This document shows, in pieces, positions 53,562-64,000 of a stretch of 64,000 nt of DNA. The translations under genes were made by a program, and so were the position numbers. The notes under the pieces are model-generated. The model ran no database searches. It was not told the origin of the DNA and saw only the letters and a program-made list of their open reading frames with translations. The DNA comes from Nectonema munidae (Eukaryota > Nematomorpha > Nectonematoida > Nectonematidae), in the NCBI GenBank assembly GCA_030549495.1, contig JAUIRK010000005.1, forward strand, positions 62,001 through 126,000, in the 5' to 3' direction. Positions within the stretch are counted from its first letter, which is position 1. The number at the start of each line of letters is the position of its first letter.

Positions 53562-56268
53562 TAGGGTGACAAAAAATGTATGGTAAGAAAATTCACTTGA
53601 TTAGCTTTTTATTTTTTTCCTTTTAGGTCTTTGAACTTCCATGCAAAAAACTTTTTGATTTGCTATGATTAAAGGTTTGCGCACGCTCAATAAAATAGGG
53701 CAGTAGAATCATTTCAATTTTATCATTTAAATATTTTTATTCTGTTTCAATTCAATTTTTTAATGCTCTAGAAATGAATTTGTTCACTGAGAGAACAAAA
53801 ATTGTATGGTTAGTCGGCCAAACATACGAATCGCTTTCTGCAAGCAATCTGCCATCCAATAGAATTGTATTGGGTAGATTTTTGCATCTTCATCGATTCG
53901 AAGGAAAAACACTCACAGAAAGTGCAAAAATAACTGTTGAAGAACTTCTTTCGAATTGGAATAAAGCAAGAATACCCACTAAACAAAGCTATAATATTAT
54001 TAAAAAGCTAAAAGAGTTTTGTTCGCAGTGGCAAAATCATCGAAAAAGCATGAATAGAAAATCTGAAACTCAAAAAAAGAAAGAAGAAAAGTTTTTGAAC
54101 ATTCTTGATGATTTATTTGACTTTGCACATCAAGATGCTTTGAAATTAATACTTTGTAAAGAAGACAAAGAGTTTTTGCTTGCTCAAAGAGAAAAAGGTA
54201 GGAGAGGATCGATGGATAAAGTTGATAGAAAGCTTGCGGGTTTAGAAAAAAGAAGAAAGAAAAGAGTAGAAGATGAAGAAAAAAGGAAAGAAAAAGAAGT
54301 GAAAAGAAGAAAAGGAACAGAACGTGTTTTGCAAAATGAAACTAATTAGGATTTCACTGTTGAGGAAAATGAAAATGATGATACTACTACAGTAAAACTA
54401 TCCAAAAGTCAAAACAGAGTAGTAAAAACCAGGAACATAATGACATCCGAACTATCATCGCCTTTGGATCGAACAGGTGTTAGTGACAGAAATGCTATGC
54501 CCATACTTTTTGCTATTCTAAAGGCTTTTAATCATGAACCCAACCAATACACTCCCAATAGAGAGTCTTTGAGGCAAGCTAGAAGATCAAATCGAGAAAG
54601 TTCAAGTAAGACAATCAAGGAAATTTTCAATCCGAGAGTACCTCTTACAGTTCATTGGGATGGTAAGTTGTTACCATCTTTGAACTTGAAATAAAAAGTG
54701 GACCGCATTACTGTTATTGTTTCTGGCATAGGCATTACAAAGCTTCTGGCTGTTCCTTTAATTGAAAACAGTAGTGGTTTTTCTCAAGTTAAAGCTGTTT
54801 TAGAAACTTTACTGAATGGAAGATAAAGTTACAAGCATGTCATTCGACACTACAAGCAGCAACACGGGTAAAAACCTGGGAGCTTGTATGATTTTGCAGA
54901 AAAAAATTGGCGAGAAATTGTTACCTCTAGCTTGCAGACATCATGTACATGAACTGATTGTTAAACATATTTTTGACGCTTTACTAGAAGAAAAATCATC
55001 TAGTCCAAACATCAAGCTCTTCGAAAAGTTTCGTGAGTCTTGGAAAAAGATTGATAAGTCATCCTTAGAGTGCTTACCAACTGAAGAAAAGTGGGAAGTT
55101 TTTGATTCTGATGAATATGAAAATCTGATCGACTTCATCATAGAACGGTTGTCCAGATTTCAAACAAGAGATGACTTTAAAGAACTTCTCAATCTTAGTT
55201 TAATATTTCTTGGAGAACAAAAAACAGATGTTAAAATCTATGCCCCTGGTGCTCATCACAGGGCAAGATGGATATCTAAGTTAATATATTGCTTGAAGAT
55301 ATATTTGTTTAAATCACAACTAAACATAAACTTAAATCATAGTGAGGCCTTAAAGAAATTCAATATATTCATAGTCAAAATATATTTAAAAAAATGGTTC
55401 ATGAGCTCTTGTTCTAGCTTTGCACCATTAAATGATCTTCAATTACTTCAAAGTTTTATAAAATATAAAAAAGTAAGTAACAAAGTAGCAACAACAGCTG
55501 GTTTTTAGTAGGCATCTTTGGTATTTAAACGAAGTTCTTGTTCCTTTGGCTTTATTCGATTCAAGAATAAACAAACAAGAAAAACTTAACATAGTCCAAT
55601 CAATCCAAAAACTACGAAATCTTTATCATCCACTAAACCATTTCGGTAATCCAATTTTGAAAGAAAAAGATATTAAAAAAAGTACACTGTCAAGCTTTGT
55701 CAAGAAAACACAATGAAATTTTTTGATATTTTAAAATTATCATCAAATTTTTTGAAAAAAGACCCAGGAGACACATGTGAAAGCGACAAGAATTTTAATA
55801 TTGCAAAAAAAGTTGTGTGCAATCTTAAAGTTGATGATGCTGCAGAACGTGGAATAGCTCTTATTAAGAATTTTAACAGCATTTCTACTGATCAAGAAGA
55901 TCAAAAACAGTATTTAATTCAAGTTGTAGAAAATCATAGGAAGAACTTTCCTTGTGTTAACAAAGAATCTTACTTTACTAATTATATTTAACAAATATAT
56001 TGTGTTTTAATTAATATTTTCAAGTTCAACTTTTTTCTTATAAAATAAAATTGTGTTATAGAGAAGTAAACTTAATTTTATTGAATATACATAATTTTTT
56101 GTTTATTTTTACAGTATTTTTACATGTTAAATATTCCGAAGGTATGCGCAATCTCTCAACATTAATTTTCCAGGCCAATTTTTTTAAATTCTATTTATTA
56201 TACTAAATGAAAAAAATTGAGGGGTAAGAATTGATGATTTACAAAAATTAAAAAAAATTGGCACCCTA
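53562..56268 (+). mobile_element. hAT-like transposon with DTTxxNTG/CRHH transposase
   Basis: Ends TAGGGTGACA and TGGCACCCTA (inverted, one mismatch); 8-bp flanks ATGTATAC and ATGTACAT (two mismatches). 2707 bp. Transposase from 53774 (MNLFTERTKIVWLVGQTYES): a lysine-rich middle, PRVPLTVHWDGKLLP (first catalytic region, about 54640), VTSMSFDTTSSNTGKNLGAC (about 54830), PLACRHHVHELIV (54925), APGAHHRARWISKLIY (55240), SFVKKTQ (55690) and DDAAERGIALIKNFNS (55840). This is a recurrent arthropod family usually left as uncharacterised. In-frame stops end the open parts at 54349 and 54694, with a shift at about 54815 and further damage after 55508. No SERxFS-type dimer motif. Confidence 0.9.
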
Positions 56269-57104
56269 ATGTACATTTTATGAAATATATTTCATCAATT
56301 TTTCCACAAAAATAGAAATTCTAGAACTTTTAAGGATTAGAATATAAACAGAATTTTTAAAGCAAAATGAAATTATAATGTTATATTCTGTGTCTGTTGC
56401 TGCAAACTACAGTAGGATTTTTCCAATTAATAATATGATTCGCTACTCACTAAAATATAAAAATGAAATTGCGTCTCAGTACAATAAGGTGTTGATATGC
56501 TTGATAAGTAAGTTTCTTTATACAGAAGAAGAAATAGAAGAAAAAATCGTGCTTTCATATTTTCACACAAAGGCTCGATATCATTTAGTAAATTGCTAAA
56601 AACTCAACAATTTTATGAAAGTAAAAGACTAAATAACTTTATTGTAAACGAAAAGAATTTTTTTTATCTCTCAATTCAAATGTTTCCTCCACCAATTGTA
56701 AAAAAATTATGCACAGAAATCAAGGCGTTTTAAAGAAAGAGTCAATGAAGAATTTAAATATGATAAAGGAAATCATTTTGTTAGGTTAATACAAATTAAA
56801 CGACACTGCTAGAATTGTCAAAAAGAAAAATATCTGCAGCAGATGAGAGGTTCCTTAGCCAGTAAATTTTTTTACTTTTTTTTAATTGAAAACTTAAATA
56901 CAAAAACGAATATTAAGCAATTTTCAATAAATTTAACATTTAATATATTGCTGATGCCGATTATCATCTCAAAAATAGGAGACTTTTTTCAAGCACAACC
57001 ATTATTCATTTTTGATCTTTCTAAGGTCTGAATTAAACATAATATAAAGTATTTTCATTGAAAAAAAGATTCCAAGAATTACGGTCTTTGTTAGGTTAAA
57101 AACC
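56269..57104. other. No gene recognised
   Basis: The plus strand at 56378-56599 is open (MIRYSLKYKNEIASQYNKVL and on), and 56730-56850 has KGNHFVRLIQIKRHC followed by NCQKEKYLQQM, which faintly recalls the cysteine tail of piggyBac proteins; not strong enough to call. Confidence 0.35.
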
Positions 57105-57400
57105 ATTTTAATCAACGCCTTCCAGTACAAGGAAGAAGGAATAGGCATCAGGTACAGGACTAATGGGAAGATGCATAAACAAAGACGACTGCTTGCCTTA
57201 ACAAAGCTTAAACAGACAGTTATTTGACATATTTTTTTGCGGATAAAGTTCCCTGAACGCCATGAGTAAGCAGAAAATGCAGTCATCAACTTATAAGTTA
57301 TCTTGGGCCTGTGACAACTAACGCCTCACAATGAACACTAAGAAGACAGAAGTCATGTTTTAACCGCGCCCTAGCAACACTTGCAAGTTCTATTTTAATA
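57105..57400 (+). mobile_element. LINE reverse transcriptase fragment
   Basis: Plus-strand pieces GIGIRYRTNGKMHKQRRLLA (57135), a degenerate FADK at the YADD place (57232), KLSWACDN (57297) and MNTKKTEVMF (57330) match the region around the catalytic box of a widespread arthropod endonuclease-RT family (xIRYRTDGKLFNLRRL, FADDCAL, ACDNFGLTINTKKTEVMFQP). Short, out of frame, inactive. Confidence 0.75.
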
Positions 57401-58199
57401 AAAACTCTGATAAAAGTGAGAAAAATTGATAAATTGCGAATCATAAAATGTGAAATTTTTTATCATTATAAAAATTAATTTATTTCAATTCAAAAGGTCA
57501 TTCGTAAGTTAATAATGCTGGTTATGCCATTAAAGTATTTGCAATGAAAACTTTAAATAATTTTGGGATTGAAAAATATTTCTTTAAAACTAATTCCAAA
57601 ATTCAAGTGCGCTGACCTAAAAATAAAAATACATCTTTAAATTTATGAAGTTACTTCTACTTTTGAATAATAATCTTTCTTTAGCAGTGTTAGGAAAGTA
57701 ATCATATGATCAAGACACAAAATCACAGACCTAAAAAATATAATACAGTCAAACCTGCTGGACCCTCGATTACCCACATAAAAATATTTGCGCGGCTATG
57801 CGGGTGTGGATAGAAGAATTTTGAGTTTTGGGTAATATTTGACAACATTTCTCAAAAATCAAAATGAAGTATTGAAAAAATAAATCAGAATACTTTCTAA
57901 GCATCCTTTACTATTAATAGTCCTTAGTTATATGATATGCCGAATTTAACTGAAATATGAAAAGGTTTTTTTTTTTATGTTATGTTCTAAATCTATGCCT
58001 GTTCTATAAGTAAATATAATGTATATAGATATACTATATTTATTATGCTCTAAAATATTTTAATAAATTTTTCTTCTTCTATTTTTTCTTCTTCTTAACT
58101 GAAATATGCGCATGTATGGGAATAAAAAGTGAGATAGTGTTATGTAAAATCAAATAAAATATAATTTTTCTTAAAAAATTATAAAATAATACTAAAAAG
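57401..58199. other. No gene recognised
   Basis: AT-rich. CAGTCAAACCTGCTGGACCC at 57746 resembles a Tigger-type terminus. Nothing coding. Confidence 0.4.
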
Positions 58200-58830
58200 C
58201 TAGGTGGTTTAAAATAAATTCTAAGATGTACTTGGAGTTTTTAAGTGTTTCAAGTGAGAGTTACTTGCTGAGGTATAAAGGGTCATTGTTTTAGATTAAG
58301 TTGAATAGAATTGAGGGATGCCAAGCAGAGTTGAAAGCATTTTCAATGTCAAGAAAGGTTGTTGTTGCAATTTAGTGTGTTTTCCAAGAAGAGAGTTAGG
58401 CGTGAGAGGACCATTTCAGTATTTTTGTTAGGGAGATGGGGAAATTGATTGGGATGAATGAGATTCTTTCTGCAAATGTGGTGTAGTAATCCTTTTCGTA
58501 AAATTCGTTCTAGTACTTTGCCAAGAGACGGTAAAATCGAGATGGGGCGCCAGTTGTTAATTTCGTTGATGTTTTTGTTGGGTTTGGGGATTAGCACTAG
58601 CTTGTTAAATTTTCCAAATGTTTGGAAAAAAGCTAAATTTTAGACATGCATTGGAAATATTGATGAGATGAGGTTGTAAGATATGGTGCGATTTTTTGAT
58701 GTGCCTGGGAGAGGTGAGGTCTAGACTATGAGAGGATTTTGATTTCATATTCTGAACTGTACGATTAAGTTCAGATTTGGCAATGGGCTGAAAAGGTATT
58801 GGTGAGTTGTGTGAGAGTTTATAATGAACA
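58200..58830 (-). mobile_element. LINE reverse transcriptase fragment, minus strand
   Basis: Minus strand from about 58830: FFPNIWKI, then LIPKPNKNINEINNWRPISI and LPSLGKVLERIL, HPNQFPHLPNKNTEMVLSRL (58597-58349), and in another frame DIENAFNSAWHPSILFNL (about 58345), which is motif A of RT (F-D-x-x-x-A-F-D-x-x-W-H). A Jockey/CR1-type LINE fragment, different from the one at 57.1 kb; no catalytic YADD box retained. Confidence 0.87.
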
Positions 58831-59089
58831 GTTTGCCTAATAATGGAGCTTAGTTTAACACAATATTTTTAATTAATTAAATCAAGAAAGATTTTAAACA
58901 ATAGGAAAGAACTTACATTTTATAAAAAATTTTACTTCAACTTGAACTTTATTATTTAAAAAAAAATATTGCCAAATTAATTTTGAGGCACTTTTTAACC
59001 GGACCGGTAAAAGCACAATGAGAGAAAGTTGAGATTGCTGTTTTTTTAGTTTGTAAAAAAGAAAAAAAATTGTAAATTTGGCGAATTGG

Positions 59090-59260
59090 TAGATCTCTGC
59101 AAAAAACATCGAATGCTGAACCGCGAATAAGAGGAGGTTCACTGACTCTATCTTCTTCCAATCGTCGCGGGTTCGATTCCCGTGATATTTATCTAATTAT
59201 GGGCGAATGTTTATCGCTTCGTGAATAAAAACATATTGGGCCATCTTTTATGGCATACCT
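59090..59260 (+). repeat. tRNA-derived SINE, second copy
   Basis: Box B GTCGCGGGTTCGATTCCCGT (59164-59183) with a paired T-arm, box A-like TTTGGCGAATTGGTAGATC (59075) at longer spacing, and a body GAATAAAAACATATTGGGCC followed by a T run, comparable to GATGAAAACACCCTATGG in the copy at 44.7 kb. Confidence 0.6.
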
Positions 59261-59319
59261 TTTTTCGTAATGTATAGCTGATTTAAAATACTATATTAAA
59301 TTTTCACTTTGAAATATTT

Positions 59320-59620
59320 GTGGTCTGGCAAGAATATGGGAGATAACAATATGGAACAGCAAAATGTATAGAAAGTATATGTAACATAAAAGGTATCAGT
59401 GATCTGGCAAGACCACGGGAGACAACAAAAAGAAACAACGAAGTAACATACAAAGTATAGGCGTTTGCCAGACATACATATAACAAAATGGAACTAAATG
59501 TATAGAAAGTATATGTAACATAAAAGGTATCAGTGATCTGGCAAGACCACGGGAGACAACAAAAAGAAACAAGGAAATGTATAGAAAGTATATGTAACAT
59601 ACAAAGTATAGGCGTTTGCC
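59320..59620 (+). repeat. Complex tandem repeat, 135-bp unit
   Basis: A 75-bp block starting AATGTATAGAAAGTATATGT occurs identically at 59362 and 59497, with a partial third start at 59576; GTATAGGCGTTTGCCA recurs at 59455 and 59606. The flanks carry GACAACA words. Non-coding. Confidence 0.9.
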
Positions 59621-60048
59621 AAAATACTATATATCCAAATATATTGTTTTGATTTTTTTTGTTGTACACTAGGAAAGCAATTTCCAATAAATATTTAAGG
59701 ATAAAGATGTCCACTACCCTATGATAATTTAATTCACTATACTAAATTACATATTACTACCATTTAGGACAAAATTTGCTCCATGTATGATTTGATATAA
59801 CAACAAAGGGGAGACAACGGTGTAAAGATAATTGTGCTTTAAGTATAGCTAGACTTTCACGTTTGTTTAATTTAATACTGTTTATAATAATGTTTGCTAT
59901 GTGCCTGATTTGAAGTAATAAAAATTGGAAGACAACTAGGTAAAAAGTATTGTGTATTTGAAAAGGATTAGGAAGGCAATTTTTAATGATCTCTATGTTA
60001 TAGTTTTACTATAATGAAGTATTATAAAAAGGAATAAGATTTTTTAGG

Positions 60049-60246
60049 TTTATGGTGAGGGTTAGATTGTGTCATTTTTAAAATATATTTTCAAAAAATG
60101 AAACTTTACAATTTTGTTGGCTCTAGCAATTAAGCAAACACTGATATGAGGTATTTATTGCAGGTAATGCCGCAGCCAACAAAATTAAAAAGTTCCTCTT
60201 TTTGAAAATTTATTTTAAGAATGGCATTATCAAACCATTACCCTGT
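60049..60246. repeat. Foldback MITE, ~75-bp inverted repeats
   Basis: The left arm (60050-60124) and right arm (60173-60246) are inverted copies: GAAACTTTACAATTTTGTTG on the left and CAACAAAATTAAAAAGTTCC on the right, extending outward through AAAATATATTTTC / GAAAATTTATTTT to GGTGAGGGTTAGAT / ACCATTACCCTG. About 200 bp, spacer about 50 bp, no coding. Confidence 0.85.
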
Positions 60247-61338
60247 TTATATAAATTTTGTTAAAATATATAATGTAACATCTTCAATTTCTATAAGTAG
60301 AGATGGTTATAGTGATATTTTTATTTTATAAAAATTTAAAATTTTTATGTACAGTGACAAAAACTAATGATCTCTCTACTCTATACTTTCAATGCAAAAT
60401 TTGTTTTAAAAAGGTTACCCGCAAAGAATATATGTGTTTTGATTTGTCTTTAAAAACGCCATTTTTGGACATGAAACTAGTTGCGAATGTTTTTTAAGTA
60501 TACATTACTCATATTGATACATTCCAAGTTAAAATTAAATGACCCCAATATCTTACCCAAGCGTTTTCCAAGAGTTACATTAGGTAGTATTGCTGTTTTG
60601 CATTCAATCCTCCATTTATGTTGTTCTAGACACATTGTTTCAACTTTCAGAAATTTTTTTGATATTCAATTTACATTGAAAAAAATCACTCTGTTATTTG
60701 ATATTGGACTATTTGTAGGGTCAGCCCACTTTTTTGTTTCAAAGAAAAATCCGAAATAAACCTCACAATTTTACATCATTGTTTTCCCGCCTTCAAATTA
60801 AAAAAGTTTTCCTATATAACAAACAGACTATTTAAAAAATATAAGAATACTTTTACATTTTAAAGGTAAATTGGGGTCAATGTATTCTTTTGTCAGTTTG
60901 GTAACTTTATTGATGTTTTTACAATAAGATACCAACATTTAGATGCTAAAACTGAGCCCAGAAATGAAATTAACATGCCGGATTTAGTTAAAAATATACA
61001 TGTTATGTACAATTTGAATGGATATTATATTTGATATAATTTATCATTAATCAAAATTTTGATTGCCATCTTCTAAAATGTAGCCTTGTTTATGGATAAA
61101 ATTAAATACAATGAAACCTTGAAAATCCATGCCCCGATTTTCCGACACCCTTAATCCGTCTGATTTTTCTTTGCAACGAATTTCTGTCATATATATTTCT
61201 TAGATAAAGAGTCTACCGCAACACCCGTCTTTACCCTTTAGTTTTGGGAACCAAAAAGCCTATCATCTTAGATAAAGTCACATTGATCCGTAGAATTCAG
61301 TATACACATACCGCAGTGGGGGATCCAGAAATCTTTTT
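60247..61338. other. No gene recognised; one unit of the 36-kb tandem repeat
   Basis: 60950-61110 carries GAGCCCAGAAATGAAATTAA, TTATCATTAATCAAAATTTTG and ATTGCCATCTTCTAAAATGT, aligning with 36910-37060 at the right end of the MITE array. 61112-61150 (AATGAAACCTTGAAAATCC) resembles a pogo/Tigger terminus. Confidence 0.6.
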
Positions 61339-61357
61339 GGGGGGGGGGGGGGGGGGG
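61339..61357 (+). repeat. Poly-G tract (19 G)
   Basis: Nineteen consecutive G following GCAGTGGGGGATCCAGAAAT, a word resembling the terminus of hAT-type non-autonomous elements. Confidence 0.95.
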
Positions 61358-62460
61358 TATACTAATATTATCAAAATATTTTACACATTTTATTAGGGAA
61401 GAAATTTGAAAACGTATGTAAAATAAATGATTAAAATTATATTACAAAGTCTTTTCTTCTTTCTTTTTGCTTTGAAAATCGATCAACACACTTTTTTATT
61501 TTTATTTCCCTAAGCTCCCTATATTTGTCTAAAAATCTAAATGTTAGATTTACTGGTAAAAAAGGGATTGTGTTTTAGTGTTAAGTAGGCATAACGAAAT
61601 AAACAAGGATATTTTATTTTGAAAAGAGATTCGAATACTTTTAATACAGATGTAGGAAATCTAAGTAATTTTCTAACTAAAATACGTCTTTTGTCTGAAA
61701 AAAGTATAAATATTATTTGAATGATATTGTTTAGTAATGATCAAAAACAATATTTTTGAATAAAAAGCATTCATCTCTTCAATGTAAACGGAATGAAAAT
61801 CTTGGATCTCAACCGTAAAAAACGCTGGAGAAGGGCCTTCTCTAAACGAATCACAAAAATTTGAAAAGAATATCTTATGATAAAAAATTTCCTCCAATAT
61901 CATAAATTACACCTCGCCTCAAAATTTCAAAAAAAATTAACATATTCCAAAACAACTTTACTATATTCAACACATAGAGTTAAACTCAAATAAATCTTTT
62001 TAAACCAAAAAAACTTTTTGTGTTAATTTTTTTTTAAATTGAACCTACAAAACTTCTAACACGTTTACGTATTTGAATTCTGTTACTCAATTGTTTCCTT
62101 ATTTTCTAAAAATAAATTACGAAAAGTGGCGAACTATTGTAACGAATACCTTAGCAACATCCCCCACCCCTCTATTTAATTGGACATATAGAAGGTGTAT
62201 ATATTAGTTATCTGTGTATGAAGGAGAAAATAGAAGAATTCTTGTATCAAAACATTTACAATTATAAACAAATATGATGAAGTTATTAAACCTAATGTGT
62301 AAATAAATATCTATACATACATTTCGCCAAAGCAGAGAGTATACTCACTCACTCCTGTGCAGAAAGCTAAAGAATTTCGTGATAACACATCCTGTTTTCG
62401 CATCTATGCCTTTTTTGCCCAGACATTGTGTTAAGCTTGTTTATTTTAAGAGCAATTACC
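61358..62460. other. No gene recognised
   Basis: AT-rich; an open minus-strand stretch at 61903-61673 shows no known motif. 62330-62450 is slightly GC-richer, directly upstream of the candidate exon. Confidence 0.4.
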
Positions 62461-62466
62461 TTTAAA

Positions 62467-62483
62467 CTATATATGATATAAAT
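62467..62483 (+). promoter_or_regulatory. Candidate TATA box
   Basis: CTATATATGATATAAAT lies about 35-50 bp before the ATG of the candidate secreted-protein exon, so transcription would start a few bases before that ATG. Position-based inference in an AT-rich genome. Confidence 0.3.
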
Positions 62484-62516
62484 ACTGTAGGATCACTATG
62501 ATTAAATAACTTCAAA

Positions 62517-62571
62517 ATGAAATTCTTCCTTTTAGTCATCTTTTTCACATTTTCAAAAGGCGATGCTGAGT
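62517..62571 (+). CDS. Candidate signal-peptide first exon, product unknown
   Basis: ATG at 62517 opens MKFFLLVIFFTFSKGDAE, a compact signal peptide (Lys, hydrophobic core, small-residue cleavage region), then GAGT/GTAAGC at 62571, a good donor, phase 1. A TATA-like box lies upstream. No following exon was recognised between here and the MITE at 62927, so the rest of the protein is unknown or lies beyond the window. Confidence 0.38.
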
Positions 62572-62682
62572 GTAAGCGATTTCAATAATAATTTTTATCA
62601 ACCAAACACTATTCATTAGATTAGTATTATATTTTTATTAATCATTGAAGAAGATGAGTTATTATGGTAATACTTGAACATT

Positions 62683-62815
62683 GGCGTAGCCAGAATTTGA
62701 AAGTTCGAGGGGTAGAAGAGGAGTTTGGAGGATAGGATACATTTTTGAATTTTCTGTTGTTAACTGCTAGTAAAGTTGAATCCTTCTTGACTTTTTTGAA
62801 AAACATTTTAGCACT
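62683..62815 (+). repeat. Dispersed repeat, partner of 43087-43270
   Basis: ATTGGCGTAGCCAGAATTTG, AGAAGAGGAGTTTGGAGG, TTGAATTTTCTGTTGTTAAC and TTGAATCCTTCTTGACTTTT match the 43-kb copy in order. It would lie in intron 1 if the exon at 62517 is real. Confidence 0.8.
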
Positions 62816-62926
62816 TTATCAACATCAATATTTGTTGTGTATTTTTTCAAGTAGGAAAAAGATTGTGCGATTTATTTTTCTTTCATGCAACATTGAAGAT
62901 TTTTGACTTCTTAAAACTCTTTTTAA

Positions 62927-63062
62927 CACATTAAGTCCCAATGCTTCCATTTGGGAACATAAGTAATTTCATATTCGTCTGCTTTTTTCAATGACTTTGA
63001 ATATAAATCGTCTGCGTTTTTTTAAATATCGTCTGCGTTTTTTTAGATATCGTCTGATTTCT
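62927..63062 (+). repeat. TTAA MITE, CGTCTG family, 3'-truncated at hAT gene
   Basis: After TTAA (62923-62926): CACATTAAGTCCCAATGC, then the family core (GACTTTGAATATAAATCG, ATCGTCTGCG repeated twice). Its start matches the copy at 13427. The expected right end (ACTTAATGGGTTAA) is missing, and the element runs straight into the hAT coding sequence at about 63063. Confidence 0.8.
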
Positions 63063-64000
63063 ATGGTAGAAAATGATCTTTCACATGAAGCTGCAATTAT
63101 CTCAATAGTGAGAGCACCTATAAAAAATGAATTTTTTTTAGCATTTAAAAATTGAAGAATTCTCAAAAAATTTTACCTACATTCAAGTTGTAAATCCTCC
63201 TTTCAAAGGCATTTTTAAGGGATATAATATAATTATTATATCATTTTAATTTTTATGTTTTATTCCATCAAATTCTTTGTTCGAATAGTTTTTTGCCACA
63301 ATAACTTGACTTTCGAAGTAAGCATCAAATTTAGTATCAAAATAAAACATTTCTTTGACCTGAAAGTTTTCACTGCCCGGATACTTTTTATTATACTATT
63401 TTGTTTTTCATCAAATCTGAAAAAAAACCAAATTTTAAATTTTAAAGTATTTTTAAAAAAAATTATAATATTACCTGCTGTTCATTTCATTAATTGTAAT
63501 ATCAATGACCTCATTGAAAATTCCAAGGAACTCAGTTTCTATGCCATCATTTCTTTGGCATGTGAACGACATTAAGACACTATCCTGAAATTTTCTTGAC
63601 TCTTTTTGCTACATAATCTTCAATAAATTCATATTTTCACAAATACCTATTAATTCTTCAAATAAATATCTACGATATCTTTTTTATTCAATTCATCTAT
63701 TGTTGATTCGACAATTTTTAGGGTTGTGTAGATATCACTAGTGGTAGCCTTAAAATTCGAATAATAGAAGAAAATAGTATTATAGTCTATTAAAAATTAA
63801 AAAAAAGATAATTTACTTGTGCATATGTAATGATAGGAAGCAAAATTTTGAAAACTTCCTAAATTGTAATAAAATAACTTGAGCTTCAATACTAAGCGCT
63901 TGATGATTTATTCCATTTGTAGAACAAATAGTTCATCATAGTTATTAATTTTCGAGTTTATGCTGTGAAAATAGCCCGTCCATCGTTGATCCATAATTCT
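63062..64000 (-). pseudogene. ZMYM-type hAT transposase-like gene, 3' part, with introns
   Basis: Minus strand, running in from beyond the window end. Pieces: DQRWTGYFHSIN (near 63990), KATTSDIYTTLKIVESTIDE (near 63745), FQDSVLMSFTCQRNDGIETE and FNEVIDITINEMNSR (63590-63475), a GT-AG intron 63474-63417, FDEKQNSIIKSIRAVKTF, a second GT-AG intron 63176-63118, then GALTIEIIAASCERSFSTI, the start of the hAT dimerisation motif. This is the layout of ZMYM/DUF4371-type hAT proteins. The remaining dimerisation helix is lost where the MITE begins, and further stops and shifts appear (for example at 63650). Either a decayed hAT transposon or a dead domesticated copy. Confidence 0.7.

Noticed and set aside
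63255-63575. A plus-strand open frame of 106 codons
   Set aside because: It is the reverse of the ZMYM/hAT coding sequence and its two introns on the minus strand.

Overview
The window looks like a gene-poor, AT-rich arthropod chromosome segment. It has spliced genes with canonical GT-AG introns, one mitochondrial-protein gene and one ER-protein gene with introns swollen by transposons, and nearly every class of animal DNA transposon and LINE. The Tc1, Tigger, hAT, piggyBac and gypsy types would suit a crustacean such as a copepod (sea-louse type), but the species is an inference only.

Three host genes can be supported. (1) Cytochrome c1 (CYC1), minus strand: four exons between 14490 and 6248. 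The exon encoding the transit peptide and the last exon (membrane anchor) were not found. Intron 3 (6349-12420) holds an antisense Ty3/gypsy fossil that itself carries a nested hAT element with a perfect 8-bp target duplication. (2) An intronless RSF1-like chromatin protein gene, plus strand, 31587-32708. It is much shorter than its relatives but keeps the N-terminal region, the WHIM-like region and a PHD finger. (3) Translocon-associated protein beta (SSR2/TRAP-beta), minus strand: four exons from 38909 to 32776, complete at 192 residues. Intron 1 (33309-38751) is packed with MITEs and satellite. RSF1-like and SSR2 converge, with stop codons 67 bp apart, and a perfect palindrome between them supplies an AATAAA on both strands.

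The rest is mobile DNA and repeats. 0-6 kb: gypsy gag relic, RTE-type LINE, hAT C-terminus. 15-19 kb: Tc1 element and a second gypsy relic. 21.7-24.1 kb: LINE with endonuclease and reverse transcriptase. 25.8-31.1 kb: pieces of Tc1/IS630, three piggyBac relics (one interrupted by a hAT MITE) and a FLYWCH/MULE tail. 39.9-42.3 kb: Tigger/pogo element with both ends. 44.7 and 59.1 kb: two tRNA-derived SINEs. 46.9-50.5 kb: LINE with gag-like ORF1, endonuclease and RT. 50.5-53.6 kb: about 21 copies of a 150-bp satellite with higher-order order. 53.56-56.27 kb: hAT-like element abutting that array. 57-59 kb: two LINE RT pieces. 62.5 kb to the end: a possible secreted-protein first exon and an intron-containing ZMYM/hAT gene whose 3' end meets a MITE.

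A 130-bp TTAA-flanked MITE family recurs at least seven times, including a head-to-tail doublet sharing one TTAA. A second piggyBac-like MITE (36032-37338) has about 150-bp tandem repeats as its interior. All homology calls come from reading translated sequence by eye; no database search was possible.
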